From Paenibacillus glycanilyticus NBRC 16618 (GTDB lineage Bacteria; Bacillota; Bacilli; Paenibacillales; Paenibacillaceae): 64,000 nucleotides of DNA. Shown here piece by piece: positions 33,078-40,872 of the stretch. How positions within the stretch are numbered: position 1 is the stretch's first letter; every line of letters starts with the position of its first letter. The notes below the pieces were generated by a model. The model was not told where the DNA came from, ran no database searches, and saw only the letters and a program-made list of their open reading frames with translations. The position numbers and the translations under genes were made by a program. Where the stretch lies: assembly GCF_004000805.1 (NCBI RefSeq), contig NZ_BILY01000005.1, positions 62,001 to 126,000 of the forward strand. The letters run 5' to 3'.

Positions 33078-34073
33078 ATGCGCTGGATGGCATGCGAGCT
33101 GCACAGTCATACGAACCACAGCGACGGCAGGCAATCTTTGCTGGAGCTTGCGCAAGGAGCAAAGGCGCTTGGCTTTGACTCAGTGGCGCTGACCGACCAT
33201 AATACGATGACGGGCTTGAAGGATAGGGAAAGTGTGGAGCAGGAGACCGGCTTGACCATTATTTCAGGCATGGAATGGACGACGTTCTACGGACATATGG
33301 TGACGATTGGTCTAACGGAATTTGTGGACTGGCGTCCCGCAGGTCCTGGCGATATTCACGAGGGGATCGAACAGGTTCATGCGTTTGGCGGGATTGCCGG
33401 CATGGCGCATCCTTATCGCATCGGTAATCCGATGTGCACGGGCTGCTTCTGGGAGTTTGAAATTCGAGACTGGAACCAGCTGGATTATATCGAGGTATGG
33501 TCGGGTACGTTCCCGTCGATTAAGACGGACAATGCCCGCGCGTTTCGTCTATGGACCGAGAGGTTGAACGACGGATTCCGGATTGCGGCAACTTCAGGAC
33601 GCGATTGGCATGCGCAGGAACTGACGGATGAACCCTTGCCGGTGACGTATTTGCAGCTCGACGAAACCGAAGGCAGCTTAACGGAACAAGCCGTACGCGC
33701 GCTTGCCGCAGGGAGAGCTTCGGTGACCATGGGACCGTTAGTGACGCTGGAGCTGCATTCCGGCAAGATCGTTTATACGATCGGCGACAACGTACCGGTG
33801 CAGGAGCGAAGCCTTAGCTACGAAGCTCTCGTGAACATTGATTTTCAGGTTAGGGCAGGCCATTGGGCATTTCCCGAAGCTCGATATTCGATCACGCTGA
33901 TGAGCAACCTCGGCGTTATTGGCGAGCAGCCGGCGAGTCCGGAGCAGGAGCAATATCGCTTCGTCATTACCGGTAAGGGATTAAAATGGGTTCGGGCAGA
34001 GCTAAAAGGAAACGTACGGGGTATGCGTACGATGATTGCTTTTACGAATGCGATTTACGCGGAATCCGAATAA
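33078..34073 (+). CDS. PHP domain metallohydrolase (CehA/McbA-like)
   Basis: 331 residues from ATG 33078 after GAGGAGG; an earlier in-frame ATG 33060 lies before that site. Metal-binding motifs are CELHSHTNHSDGRQS, LTDHNTMTGL, SGMEWTTFYGHMVTIG, GMAHPYR and TSGRDWHA, in the same order as the protein at 2004. A C-terminal beta-rich tail follows. It is a predicted cytoplasmic metal-dependent phosphoesterase. With the upstream accessory-domain gene it equals a split version of the fused enzyme. Confidence 0.83.
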   Translation: MRWMACELHSHTNHSDGRQSLLELAQGAKALGFDSVALTDHNTMTGLKDRESVEQETGLTIISGMEWTTFYGHMVTIGLTEFVDWRPAGPGDIHEGIEQVHAFGGIAGMAHPYRIGNPMCTGCFWEFEIRDWNQLDYIEVWSGTFPSIKTDNARAFRLWTERLNDGFRIAATSGRDWHAQELTDEPLPVTYLQLDETEGSLTEQAVRALAAGRASVTMGPLVTLELHSGKIVYTIGDNVPVQERSLSYEALVNIDFQVRAGHWAFPEARYSITLMSNLGVIGEQPASPEQEQYRFVITGKGLKWVRAELKGNVRGMRTMIAFTNAIYAESE

Positions 34074-34115
34074 GCTTATGATGAACGAAAGACGGTTATT
34101 AGGAGTGTGACGGGA

Positions 34116-34877
34116 ATGACGCAAAGCTTTCCGCTGATTACGGCTCATGCAGGCAGCATGAACACGGAAGCGCATACGCTTCGATCGGTCCAAATCGGGC
34201 TTGAGCTTGGCGCCGACGTGGTGGAAGAGGATATCCGGGTGACCAGGGACGGGATTCCCGTGCTGGCGCATGATGAAGAATGGCTTACCGTTGAACGGTT
34301 TAATGTGAATATAGCGGACAGAAGTTACGCGGAGCTGACCGAATGGCATGCCGAGTCGGAGAAAGGTACCGTGCCGCCGCTCCTTAAGCTGGAAGATATT
34401 CTGCCCCTCGTACAAGCTTCCGGTAAAATCGTGAATTTGGACTTGAAGGTTGATGCGGCGATCGAGCCCGTTGCGGCGCTGGTCCGCAAATTCGGCCTGT
34501 CGCAGCAAGCTTTCTTCTCCGGCTGCGAGCGGGAGCGGGCGCTTCTCGCGCAGCGGCTGCAGCCGGAAATGAGCAAGCTGCTTAACACCAACGTCGAATT
34601 GTTTAAGACCCTGCCTTACCGGGAAGCAATGATTCAAACCTGCGCGGATGCCCGCGAAGCTTCCTGCACCGGAGTGAATATTTATCACGGAATCTTGCGG
34701 CAGGAGTTTGTGGAGTATGCCGCGGGACTTGGCATGCCGGTATACGCATGGACCGTTGAGGATGAAGCGCTCATGCGCCAATACGCCGAATGGGGCGTGC
34801 ACTCCATTACCACGCGTAATGTGGCGTCCTTAATCCAAGTGAAGCAGGCGTTCCGGGATCAGCAGCCTTCCTTCTAA
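34116..34877 (+). CDS. Glycerophosphodiester phosphodiesterase-like protein (altered HRG motif)
   Basis: 253 residues from ATG 34116, spaced 8 from AGGAGTG. TIM-barrel GDPD family: LITAHAG..NTEAHTLRSVQ, then GADVVEEDIRVTRDGIPVLA with HDE, VNLDLKVD and VYAWTVEDEALMRQYAEWGV. The usual HRG reads HAG, so the conserved Arg is lost, while the catalytic His, the ExD metal ligands and the second His are kept. Canonical enzymes split glycerophosphodiesters into glycerol-3-phosphate and alcohol. The last gene of the importer operon, it supports an organophosphate substrate. Activity may be altered. Confidence 0.8.
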   Translation: MTQSFPLITAHAGSMNTEAHTLRSVQIGLELGADVVEEDIRVTRDGIPVLAHDEEWLTVERFNVNIADRSYAELTEWHAESEKGTVPPLLKLEDILPLVQASGKIVNLDLKVDAAIEPVAALVRKFGLSQQAFFSGCERERALLAQRLQPEMSKLLNTNVELFKTLPYREAMIQTCADAREASCTGVNIYHGILRQEFVEYAAGLGMPVYAWTVEDEALMRQYAEWGVHSITTRNVASLIQVKQAFRDQQPSF

Positions 34878-34890
34878 TCTATTTATATCG

Positions 34891-34918
34891 AACCGTCCTT
34901 GTTCAGGGGCGGTTTTTT
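34891..34918 (+). terminator. Rho-independent terminator of the importer/PHP/GDPD operon
   Basis: AACCGTCC (34891-34898) pairs with GGGCGGTT (34906-34913, including G-T pairing), followed by TTTTT. Confidence 0.8.
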
Positions 34919-35051
34919 GTTGTTCAACGAAATAATGATTAATTCTATCTGGAAGTAGTGCTTTATGGTTTCTTGTCTTTTTCTTCGAATAAAATGAGGC
35001 AATAATTGGAAAGATAAAACGAAACGAAGGTTCTGCGAAGGGGGCATTGGA

Positions 35052-36632
35052 GTGAAACGGTTCAAGAAATGGATGAAGGCTAGACCAAAGCATCCATTCA
35101 TAGCTGAAGGATCTCCGGAGGATATCGAGTATGTCGATCTGTCCTCTGCTTTGGATCAAAACGAGGCGATGTTCCAAGCCATATTCAAGAACTGCTCCGA
35201 TATGGTTTTCCGCAAAGTATGTTACTCCGGACAAGAATCTCTTGTTATCTATCTCGCGAGTCTTGCCGACGAACAGCTGATTGACGATCATATCCTGAAA
35301 GCTTTGTTCGAGAGCGATATTGAGCAAGAGCAAGGTCGTAATTCTTCCGGAGCTGAGGCTCTGGGAAAATCGATCATCTCCGCGGGAATGACAAAGCTGT
35401 CTTCTGATGTGAAGGAGATTGTTCGTCAACTATTGGACGGTTACGCGGCCGTTTTAACGGATTCGGACAGCCAGGCCTTGCTGGTCAAGGCAAACGGAGT
35501 CAAACATCGCAGTCTCGAAGAGCCATCCTCGGAGCAGGTTATCCGCGGTCCTAGGGATGGATTTATTGAAAATATAGCAACGAACATCGGCTTGATACGG
35601 GGTAGACTGAAAACGGCAAGGCTAAAGATGGAGTCCGTCGTAATCGGTGAATTAACGCAAACGCAAGTTGTCATAACCTATATCGTTGGAATTGCCGAGG
35701 ATTCGCTCATTGAAGAAGTTCGCAGCAGGGTAACCCGAATTCAGATAGACGGCGTTCTCGATTCCGGTTACATTGAAGAATTTATCGAGGATTTGCCGTA
35801 CTCGCCTTTCCCGCAAGTCCATAGCACGGAACGCCCGGACGTCGTTGTTGCCGAGCTTCTGGAAGGAAAAGCAGCCATACTTGTGGATAACACCCCATTT
35901 GTATTAATCGTTCCCATGACATTCTGGACAGGACTCCAAGCAAGCGAGGATTATTACATTCGATGGCCAATTGCAACCTTTGTCCGCTGGATTCGCTTCT
36001 TGTTCATTTTCATCGCTATCTTTGCTCCTTCCTTATACGTGGCGATAACAACCTTTCATCAAGAAATGATTCCGACAAATTTGGTGCTGAGTATTGCGTC
36101 CTCCAGGGAGGCCGTGCCTTTCCCAGCCATGTTCGAGGCGCTCTCCATGGAGATTGTATTTGAAGCGCTGCTGGAAGCGGGCATTCGTATGCCCAAGCAG
36201 ATTGGACAAGCGCTCAGTATCGTAGGAGCATTAGTTATCGGACAGGCTGCCGTGCAGGCGGGGATTATATCCGCTCCTGTCGTTATTATCGTGTCCATTA
36301 CGGGTATCGCCACGTTTGCCATCCCTCGTTTTCATTTCTCGAGCGGTATCCGGCTGCTGCGATTTCCGATCTTGTTTTTAGCGGGAACGCTTGGTCTTTA
36401 CGGGATTGTGCTCGGATTTCTATGCATCGTATTGCATGTCGCCTCGCTCCGTTCGTTTGGCGTTCCGTATATGACGCCGCTTGGTCCGATAACGATGACC
36501 AATCTGAAGGATATCCTTACTCGAGCACCGATCTGGGCGAGAAGAATCAGGCCTCAGGCGACAGGAATGAGCAATCCGGTTCGAGAACCAGCCGGACAAA
36601 AGCCAAGTCCCGAGCGTAATAAGCGCAAGTAG
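35052..36632 (+). CDS. Spore germination receptor A subunit (GerA/GerK A family)
   Basis: 526 residues from GTG 35052 with AAGGGGG at 35038-35044. The long cytoplasmic N-domain (DIEYVDLSSALDQNEAMFQA.., SDMVFRK) is followed by the GerA signature SSAEALGKSI-like SSGAEALGKSIISAG, PRDGFIENIATNIGLIRGRL and VAELLEGKAAILVDNTPFVL. Five or so membrane segments follow at the C-terminus. A subunits sense nutrient germinants with B and C partners in the inner spore membrane. The C-subunit gene follows 37 bp later; the B gene is convergent. Confidence 0.92.
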   Translation: MKRFKKWMKARPKHPFIAEGSPEDIEYVDLSSALDQNEAMFQAIFKNCSDMVFRKVCYSGQESLVIYLASLADEQLIDDHILKALFESDIEQEQGRNSSGAEALGKSIISAGMTKLSSDVKEIVRQLLDGYAAVLTDSDSQALLVKANGVKHRSLEEPSSEQVIRGPRDGFIENIATNIGLIRGRLKTARLKMESVVIGELTQTQVVITYIVGIAEDSLIEEVRSRVTRIQIDGVLDSGYIEEFIEDLPYSPFPQVHSTERPDVVVAELLEGKAAILVDNTPFVLIVPMTFWTGLQASEDYYIRWPIATFVRWIRFLFIFIAIFAPSLYVAITTFHQEMIPTNLVLSIASSREAVPFPAMFEALSMEIVFEALLEAGIRMPKQIGQALSIVGALVIGQAAVQAGIISAPVVIIVSITGIATFAIPRFHFSSGIRLLRFPILFLAGTLGLYGIVLGFLCIVLHVASLRSFGVPYMTPLGPITMTNLKDILTRAPIWARRIRPQATGMSNPVREPAGQKPSPERNKRK

Positions 36633-36669
36633 CTGCTAGCAAGTCGCGAAGAAAGAGAAAGGATCCGAC

Positions 36670-37836
36670 ATGAAACGATTGCTGCGAATTTGCTTGATCT
36701 TGCCCATCCTTCTAACTAGCGGTTGTTGGGACCGTACGGAAATCAACGATCTTGCTTTTATAACGGGGACTGCGTTTGATTTGACGGAGAACGGGGAAAG
36801 TCTGCTGACTCTGCAATTTGCGATCCCCTCCGCTTCACAGTCCGGGGGAATTGGCGAGCAGCCCAAAAAGTTCTTTGTCTTGTCTGCCACTGGAAAAAAT
36901 GTCAGCGATGCGTTTGTGAAGATACAAAAGAAGAGCTCGCGAAGGCTGTTCACCTCTCACCGCAGCGTGATATTTATTGGCGAATCGCTGGGTCGGCAAG
37001 GGATTAACGATGTCCTTGACGTATTCGCGCATGATCCGCGCCAACGTCTGAGAACGTACATTATGGCTGTAAAAGGAGGAGAAGCAAGACAGGTTCTGGA
37101 AGCGCAGTATCCTTTTGACCAAGTGCCAATGGAAGCAGTTAAAGAAATGGAAATCGAGCAAAGCGAAATCGCCGTAACCTTGCGGGATTTCTTCATGGCT
37201 TCTTCCAGTCAGGGGATTCATCCGATCATGGGGGTTATAGAGACGGATACGGAAGGCACCGGAAAAAGTAAAACCAGCGTGTTCAAGCTGTCGGGGACTG
37301 CCGTGTTTAAAAACATGAAATTAGTCGGTCTGTTGAATAGTTACGAGACGGATGGATTAAATTGGGCGAGAGATCATATGGAGGATGGCAGAATCAATTC
37401 GGAGCTGCCGGATGGCAAAGGGAATGTGGGAATAATTGTTTCTCATGCCAACCGCTCCATCAAATCGGAAATTACAGAAGATAAAATAAAATTCAAGATC
37501 CTATTGCAAGCGAAAGGTTCTCTTGTCGAGAATAATTCGACTCTGGATGTTACACGACCGCAAAATCTAATTCTGGTACAACAAACATTGGAGAAGGCAG
37601 CGGAAAAACAAATTCAGGATGCGGTTATGAAGCTTCAGAAGCGCTTTTCCGCGGATGCCATAGGATTAGGGCGGGAGCTTTACCGGAATAAGCCGAAGGA
37701 ATGGAAAGCTATTCAAACGCAATGGGACAGCAAGTTTTCCGAAGCAGACATCACCGTTGACGTGAAGCTTTCGATTGGCGGAGCCGGAATGGCTGGACCT
37801 CCGTTGCAATTAAGCGAGAAGGAGATTAAACATTGA
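36670..37836 (+). CDS. Spore germination receptor C subunit, lipoprotein (GerC family)
   Basis: 388 residues. Signal MKRLLRICLILPILLTSGCW has lipobox LTSGC and is followed by WDRTEINDLAFITG, the standard start of GerAC/GerKC proteins. Domain signatures are HRSVIFIGESLGRQGINDVL and DFFMASSSQGIHPIMGV, then a C-terminal thioredoxin-like domain (NLILVQQTLEKAAEKQIQDA). It is lipid-anchored at the outer face of the inner spore membrane. It overlaps the next small gene by 4 bases. Confidence 0.92.
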   Translation: MKRLLRICLILPILLTSGCWDRTEINDLAFITGTAFDLTENGESLLTLQFAIPSASQSGGIGEQPKKFFVLSATGKNVSDAFVKIQKKSSRRLFTSHRSVIFIGESLGRQGINDVLDVFAHDPRQRLRTYIMAVKGGEARQVLEAQYPFDQVPMEAVKEMEIEQSEIAVTLRDFFMASSSQGIHPIMGVIETDTEGTGKSKTSVFKLSGTAVFKNMKLVGLLNSYETDGLNWARDHMEDGRINSELPDGKGNVGIIVSHANRSIKSEITEDKIKFKILLQAKGSLVENNSTLDVTRPQNLILVQQTLEKAAEKQIQDAVMKLQKRFSADAIGLGRELYRNKPKEWKAIQTQWDSKFSEADITVDVKLSIGGAGMAGPPLQLSEKEIKH

Positions 37837-38063
37837 CTGCCCATATCATTGTCTATGTGCTTTTTGTGATCGTTTGCTTTATTTATCATTTTAAGTCCTT
37901 GCGGGCAAAGGAAGAGACAAGGGAAGTCATCGTTTGCGGGGGGATTTTGGGCGTCTCCATGCTGATCGGCTCCTTGCTGATGGCTCATGTAAAGGTGCCG
38001 AGCTTTATCCTCGCTTTTCAAATCTGGCTTGAACCAATCGGTATGCGTTTATTGAACCATTGA
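37833..38063 (+). CDS. Small germination-receptor D-type subunit
   Basis: 76 residues, starting with TTG 37833 inside the GerC stop (TTGA); AAGGAG in the end of gerC is spaced correctly. Two membrane segments (HIIVYVLFVIVCFIYHF and GILGVSMLIGSLLMAHV) are joined by a charged loop. Small two-segment D subunits of this size are known from gerA-type operons and modulate receptor activity. Its last 15 bases overlap the 3' end of the convergent B gene. Confidence 0.75.
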   Translation: MTAHIIVYVLFVIVCFIYHFKSLRAKEETREVIVCGGILGVSMLIGSLLMAHVKVPSFILAFQIWLEPIGMRLLNH

Positions 38064-39152
38064 GCGCGCTCCTTTTTTTCGTATCGAGTCAATCAACAGC
38101 AGCAATATAGGGATCAGACTTTGATTAATGAAAGCCAACAAAGGAAAAGTGAAAGCGAGATAATTGAGAAGCTCGGCGCTATTTTTGAAAATCCAGACGG
38201 ATCCGACCAAAGATAGCAGCGTAAGCGGATAAATCAAGCTTCGGTAAGTACGCAGCCCAAATAACTGGCTCACGCAGAGGCTTAAAATAAACATGGATAC
38301 CGAAACCTTTACGAAACAACCAATTACCCACGTGGAAACCGCAATTGCCTCCAGCCGCTCGAAAGAGCCTTCGACTCCGATATATTGGACAACGCTCAAA
38401 AAGGAATAGGTCAGTTTGCTCGTAAGCGGACCAAAGATCATAATCGTAAGAGATACGATGCTTACGGAGAGCAGAGTGATGCCGGAGAGCGCTATAAAGG
38501 AAACCTTGCGGGCAGCCTTAGGCTGATTTAAATAGGGAAGGAGCCATCCCATTATAAAGAGCTGATTCATAAATCCTCCTGCCGGGTTGACTGCTCCTTG
38601 AAGGACCGGATAGATGCCACCGCTTAGAATCGGCTTAATTTCGTTAAAATTAGCTTCTCTTAGCGTTAGAATTAAAAGCGGTATGAAAAAAACGAGAAGT
38701 AATAAGGTGAGGAATTCGGTGCTTCTGGCGATAACTTCTATGCCAAGGCGAGCGGCCAGTCCGCACATGACGAGAAACGTTAGACTAATGATAAGGGTAG
38801 GGCTTGTCGGAAGCAGTAACGTGCTGATAAATCCCGTGTGCTGCATCGTAACAGTAGTAATAGATACAAACCAATAATAAGCGTAGTTGGCCGCTACCAA
38901 CTTTCCTAAGCCATTACCTAGAATCTTCGAACTGTATTGAGTGATGGTCTGTCCCGGATATCGTTTCGCGAGCTCAATCATCACGAGGATGCAAACAACT
39001 CCCGTAATAGGCGCGATTAGGGCAGACAACCATGCGTCTTGCTTGCCAAACATAACCATAAAGGAAGGAACGGTTAATAAGTTCGTGGAGATGATGAACG
39101 TAAAGATTAAGAAGCCCAGCTGATTTCCCGTAATTTTTTCGGTTGCTTGCAT
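38049..39152 (-). CDS. Spore germination receptor B subunit (GerB/GerKB family)
   Basis: About 367 residues from ATG 39152 (GGAG 8 bases upstream); ATG 39176 lacks a ribosome site. Ten membrane segments of the APC superfamily GerAB type: KITGNQLGFLIFTFIISTNL, MFGKQDAWLSALIAPITGVV and ELAKRYPGQTITQYSSKILG are signature segments. B subunits bind the germinant amino acid or sugar. It is unusually encoded on the opposite strand to its A, C and D partners and ends inside the D gene. Confidence 0.9.
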   Translation of the reverse strand: MQATEKITGNQLGFLIFTFIISTNLLTVPSFMVMFGKQDAWLSALIAPITGVVCILVMIELAKRYPGQTITQYSSKILGNGLGKLVAANYAYYWFVSITTVTMQHTGFISTLLLPTSPTLIISLTFLVMCGLAARLGIEVIARSTEFLTLLLLVFFIPLLILTLREANFNEIKPILSGGIYPVLQGAVNPAGGFMNQLFIMGWLLPYLNQPKAARKVSFIALSGITLLSVSIVSLTIMIFGPLTSKLTYSFLSVVQYIGVEGSFERLEAIAVSTWVIGCFVKVSVSMFILSLCVSQLFGLRTYRSLIYPLTLLSLVGSVWIFKNSAELLNYLAFTFPLLAFINQSLIPILLLLIDSIRKKGARSMVQ

Positions 39153-39361
39153 GTTGTGTTCTCCGTTTCCTGGCAAAGGTGTTCCAAGTATTGACGGTGC
39201 ATAAAGGATTTATACCGATCATTTAATTTATCTATCGTTACGATAGAAACAACGATATTGATCAATCATTGCGATTTTCATAAAATGGGCCAATAGGAGA
39301 TCGTAGATCGGCGCAGCAGATTACACTCCGCATTAAATAAACAGAAAGTGGTGTCCGTTTC

Positions 39362-40345
39362 ATGCAATCCATGACTGCCGTTGAGAAACAGAGAAGCATT
39401 GGTTCCATACAGTTTTTGCCCGTTAACCTATTTGCATCGGTTATGGGGATATCGGGTTTGTCTCTTGCCTGGAGAGAAGCCAACAAGCTACTGGGTACCT
39501 CCACTGTAATCGCTGACGTTTGCGGGATTCTGGCCATAGCAATGTTTATCGTGTTAGGTATAAGCTACTTGGTAAAGTGGGTCTTGTATCCGCAGAAAGT
39601 AAAAAATGAATTTCTCCATCCCGTAATGGGAAATTTCTTCGGTACGATTTCGATTGCCATTCTGCTGCTTTCCTCGGTTATTGGAAGCTACAGCCAAGCC
39701 GCTGGGCAAGTGATCTGGGTGATAGGGGCGGTATTGGCATTAGTTCTAAGTTTAGTTTTCGTTGCGCGCTTGCTGAAAGGAAATTATAACCCAGAAAATA
39801 TGGTTCCAGCCTTGCTGGTTCCCGTGGTGGGAACCTTGGATATTTCAGTTGCCGGCGGGCAGATGCCATTTCCTTGGGCACACGAGATTAACTTGTTATC
39901 CCTTGCCATCGGTGGGTTTGTGGCATTGGTCTACTTCACCTTGATACTATCCAGGCTGATCTTTCAAGCCCCGCTGCCGGCCGGTTTAACGCCTTCCATG
40001 ATTATTATGATTGCGCCTTTCGAAGTCGGATTTCTAGGCTACACGAATTTCGAGCAGCGGATTGATTCCTTTGCGTCCGTCTTGTTTTACTTCGGTCTGT
40101 TTTTATTCCTTGTGTTGTTCTTTAAAGTGTTCAAAAAAACGATACCGTTTGGCGCTTCTTGGTGGGGGGTAAGCTTCCCGATGGCGGCGCTTAGCAATGC
40201 GGCTTTAAAATACGCGCTATATACGGATGCATGGCCGTTAACCGTGATTGCCGTAATCGTACTCGCTTTGCTGAGCATCGTATTGCTGGTGCTCTTTGTT
40301 CGCACGTTGAATATTTTGTTTAACGGAAAACTTCTTAAAGGATAA
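39362..40345 (+). CDS. TDT-family transporter (TehA/SLAC1-like anion channel)
   Basis: 327 residues with about ten hydrophobic segments; the pattern FLPVNLFASVMGISGLSLAW is typical of the tellurite-resistance/dicarboxylate transporter (TDT) group that includes TehA and SLAC1. Further landmarks are MVPALLVPVVGTLDISVAGG and IMIAPFEVGFLGYTNF. The substrate is not evident. The ribosome site before ATG 39362 is weak. It is followed by a strong terminator. Confidence 0.82.
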   Translation: MQSMTAVEKQRSIGSIQFLPVNLFASVMGISGLSLAWREANKLLGTSTVIADVCGILAIAMFIVLGISYLVKWVLYPQKVKNEFLHPVMGNFFGTISIAILLLSSVIGSYSQAAGQVIWVIGAVLALVLSLVFVARLLKGNYNPENMVPALLVPVVGTLDISVAGGQMPFPWAHEINLLSLAIGGFVALVYFTLILSRLIFQAPLPAGLTPSMIIMIAPFEVGFLGYTNFEQRIDSFASVLFYFGLFLFLVLFFKVFKKTIPFGASWWGVSFPMAALSNAALKYALYTDAWPLTVIAVIVLALLSIVLLVLFVRTLNILFNGKLLKG

Positions 40346-40353
40346 GGGAAACG

Positions 40354-40381
40354 AAAGGCAGCCAATCCAGGCTGCCTTTTT
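40354..40381 (+). terminator. Rho-independent terminator
   Basis: AAAGGCAGCC (40354-40363) pairs with GGCTGCCTTT (40370-40379), then TT TCG. Nothing else was recognised from 40382 to about 40555. Confidence 0.85.
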
Positions 40382-40560
40382 CGCAGGTTTGGGTATCGTA
40401 AAGTGAAATTATGTAAACGGTCTGCCAACTCCTCTCACGTAAACCTTAAACGTTTGTTCAAAGCGGGAAATTGGTTCGTTTATCCATTGCTTTCTTGGAA
40501 GGAGGTCATTATTATAAGACAATGTCAGTCCAACTAAATAGTAAATCCTCATCCAATTCG

Positions 40561-40716
40561 ATGAGGTAGAGGTCGCGTAGTTGATGAGTAGATCAGGGGA
40601 GGTCCAGTAAGACCGCCGATCCCGATTGAAAGGCAGCATCGCCGAAGCCGTCCGGTATACTGACCGTGGCAGGCTGGGGCCGTTTCCGAAGAGGAACGGA
40701 ACTGTCATATTGCTTG
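40561..40716 (+). promoter_or_regulatory. Lysine riboswitch (L box)
   Basis: Conserved L-box landmarks occur in order: AGGTAGAGGTCGCG (40564), GAGTA (40586), GAAAGGCAGCATCGCCGAAG (40628), GCTGGGGCC (40673) and ACTGTCA (40701). A hairpin ATATTGC/GCAATAT and a terminator follow before lysP. Lysine binding should favour the terminator and shut off the permease gene. Confidence 0.92.
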
Positions 40717-40767
40717 TAATCAACGGCAATATGTTGTGCTATCTTGATATTGGAAATGGGGAAGATG

Positions 40768-40809
40768 AAGCGGTCTTTCTTGTTTTTGCGAAGAGAGGCG
40801 GCTTTTTTT
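40768..40809 (+). terminator. Riboswitch-controlled terminator of lysP
   Basis: AAGCGGTCTTTCTT (40768-40781) pairs with AAGAGAGGCGGCTT (40791-40804), with G-T pairs and one mismatch. A T-run extends to 40809, 64 bases before the lysP start. It is the expression platform of the L box. Confidence 0.8.
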
Positions 40810-40872
40810 GCGTTTATATCGCTGCTATTTATGGGACATTATTGGAAACGTAGATAAGGGGAGTATGAGTTC

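Noticed and set aside
40626..40853. 75-codon open frame upstream of lysP
   Set aside because: It runs through the lysine riboswitch and its terminator and has no ribosome site.
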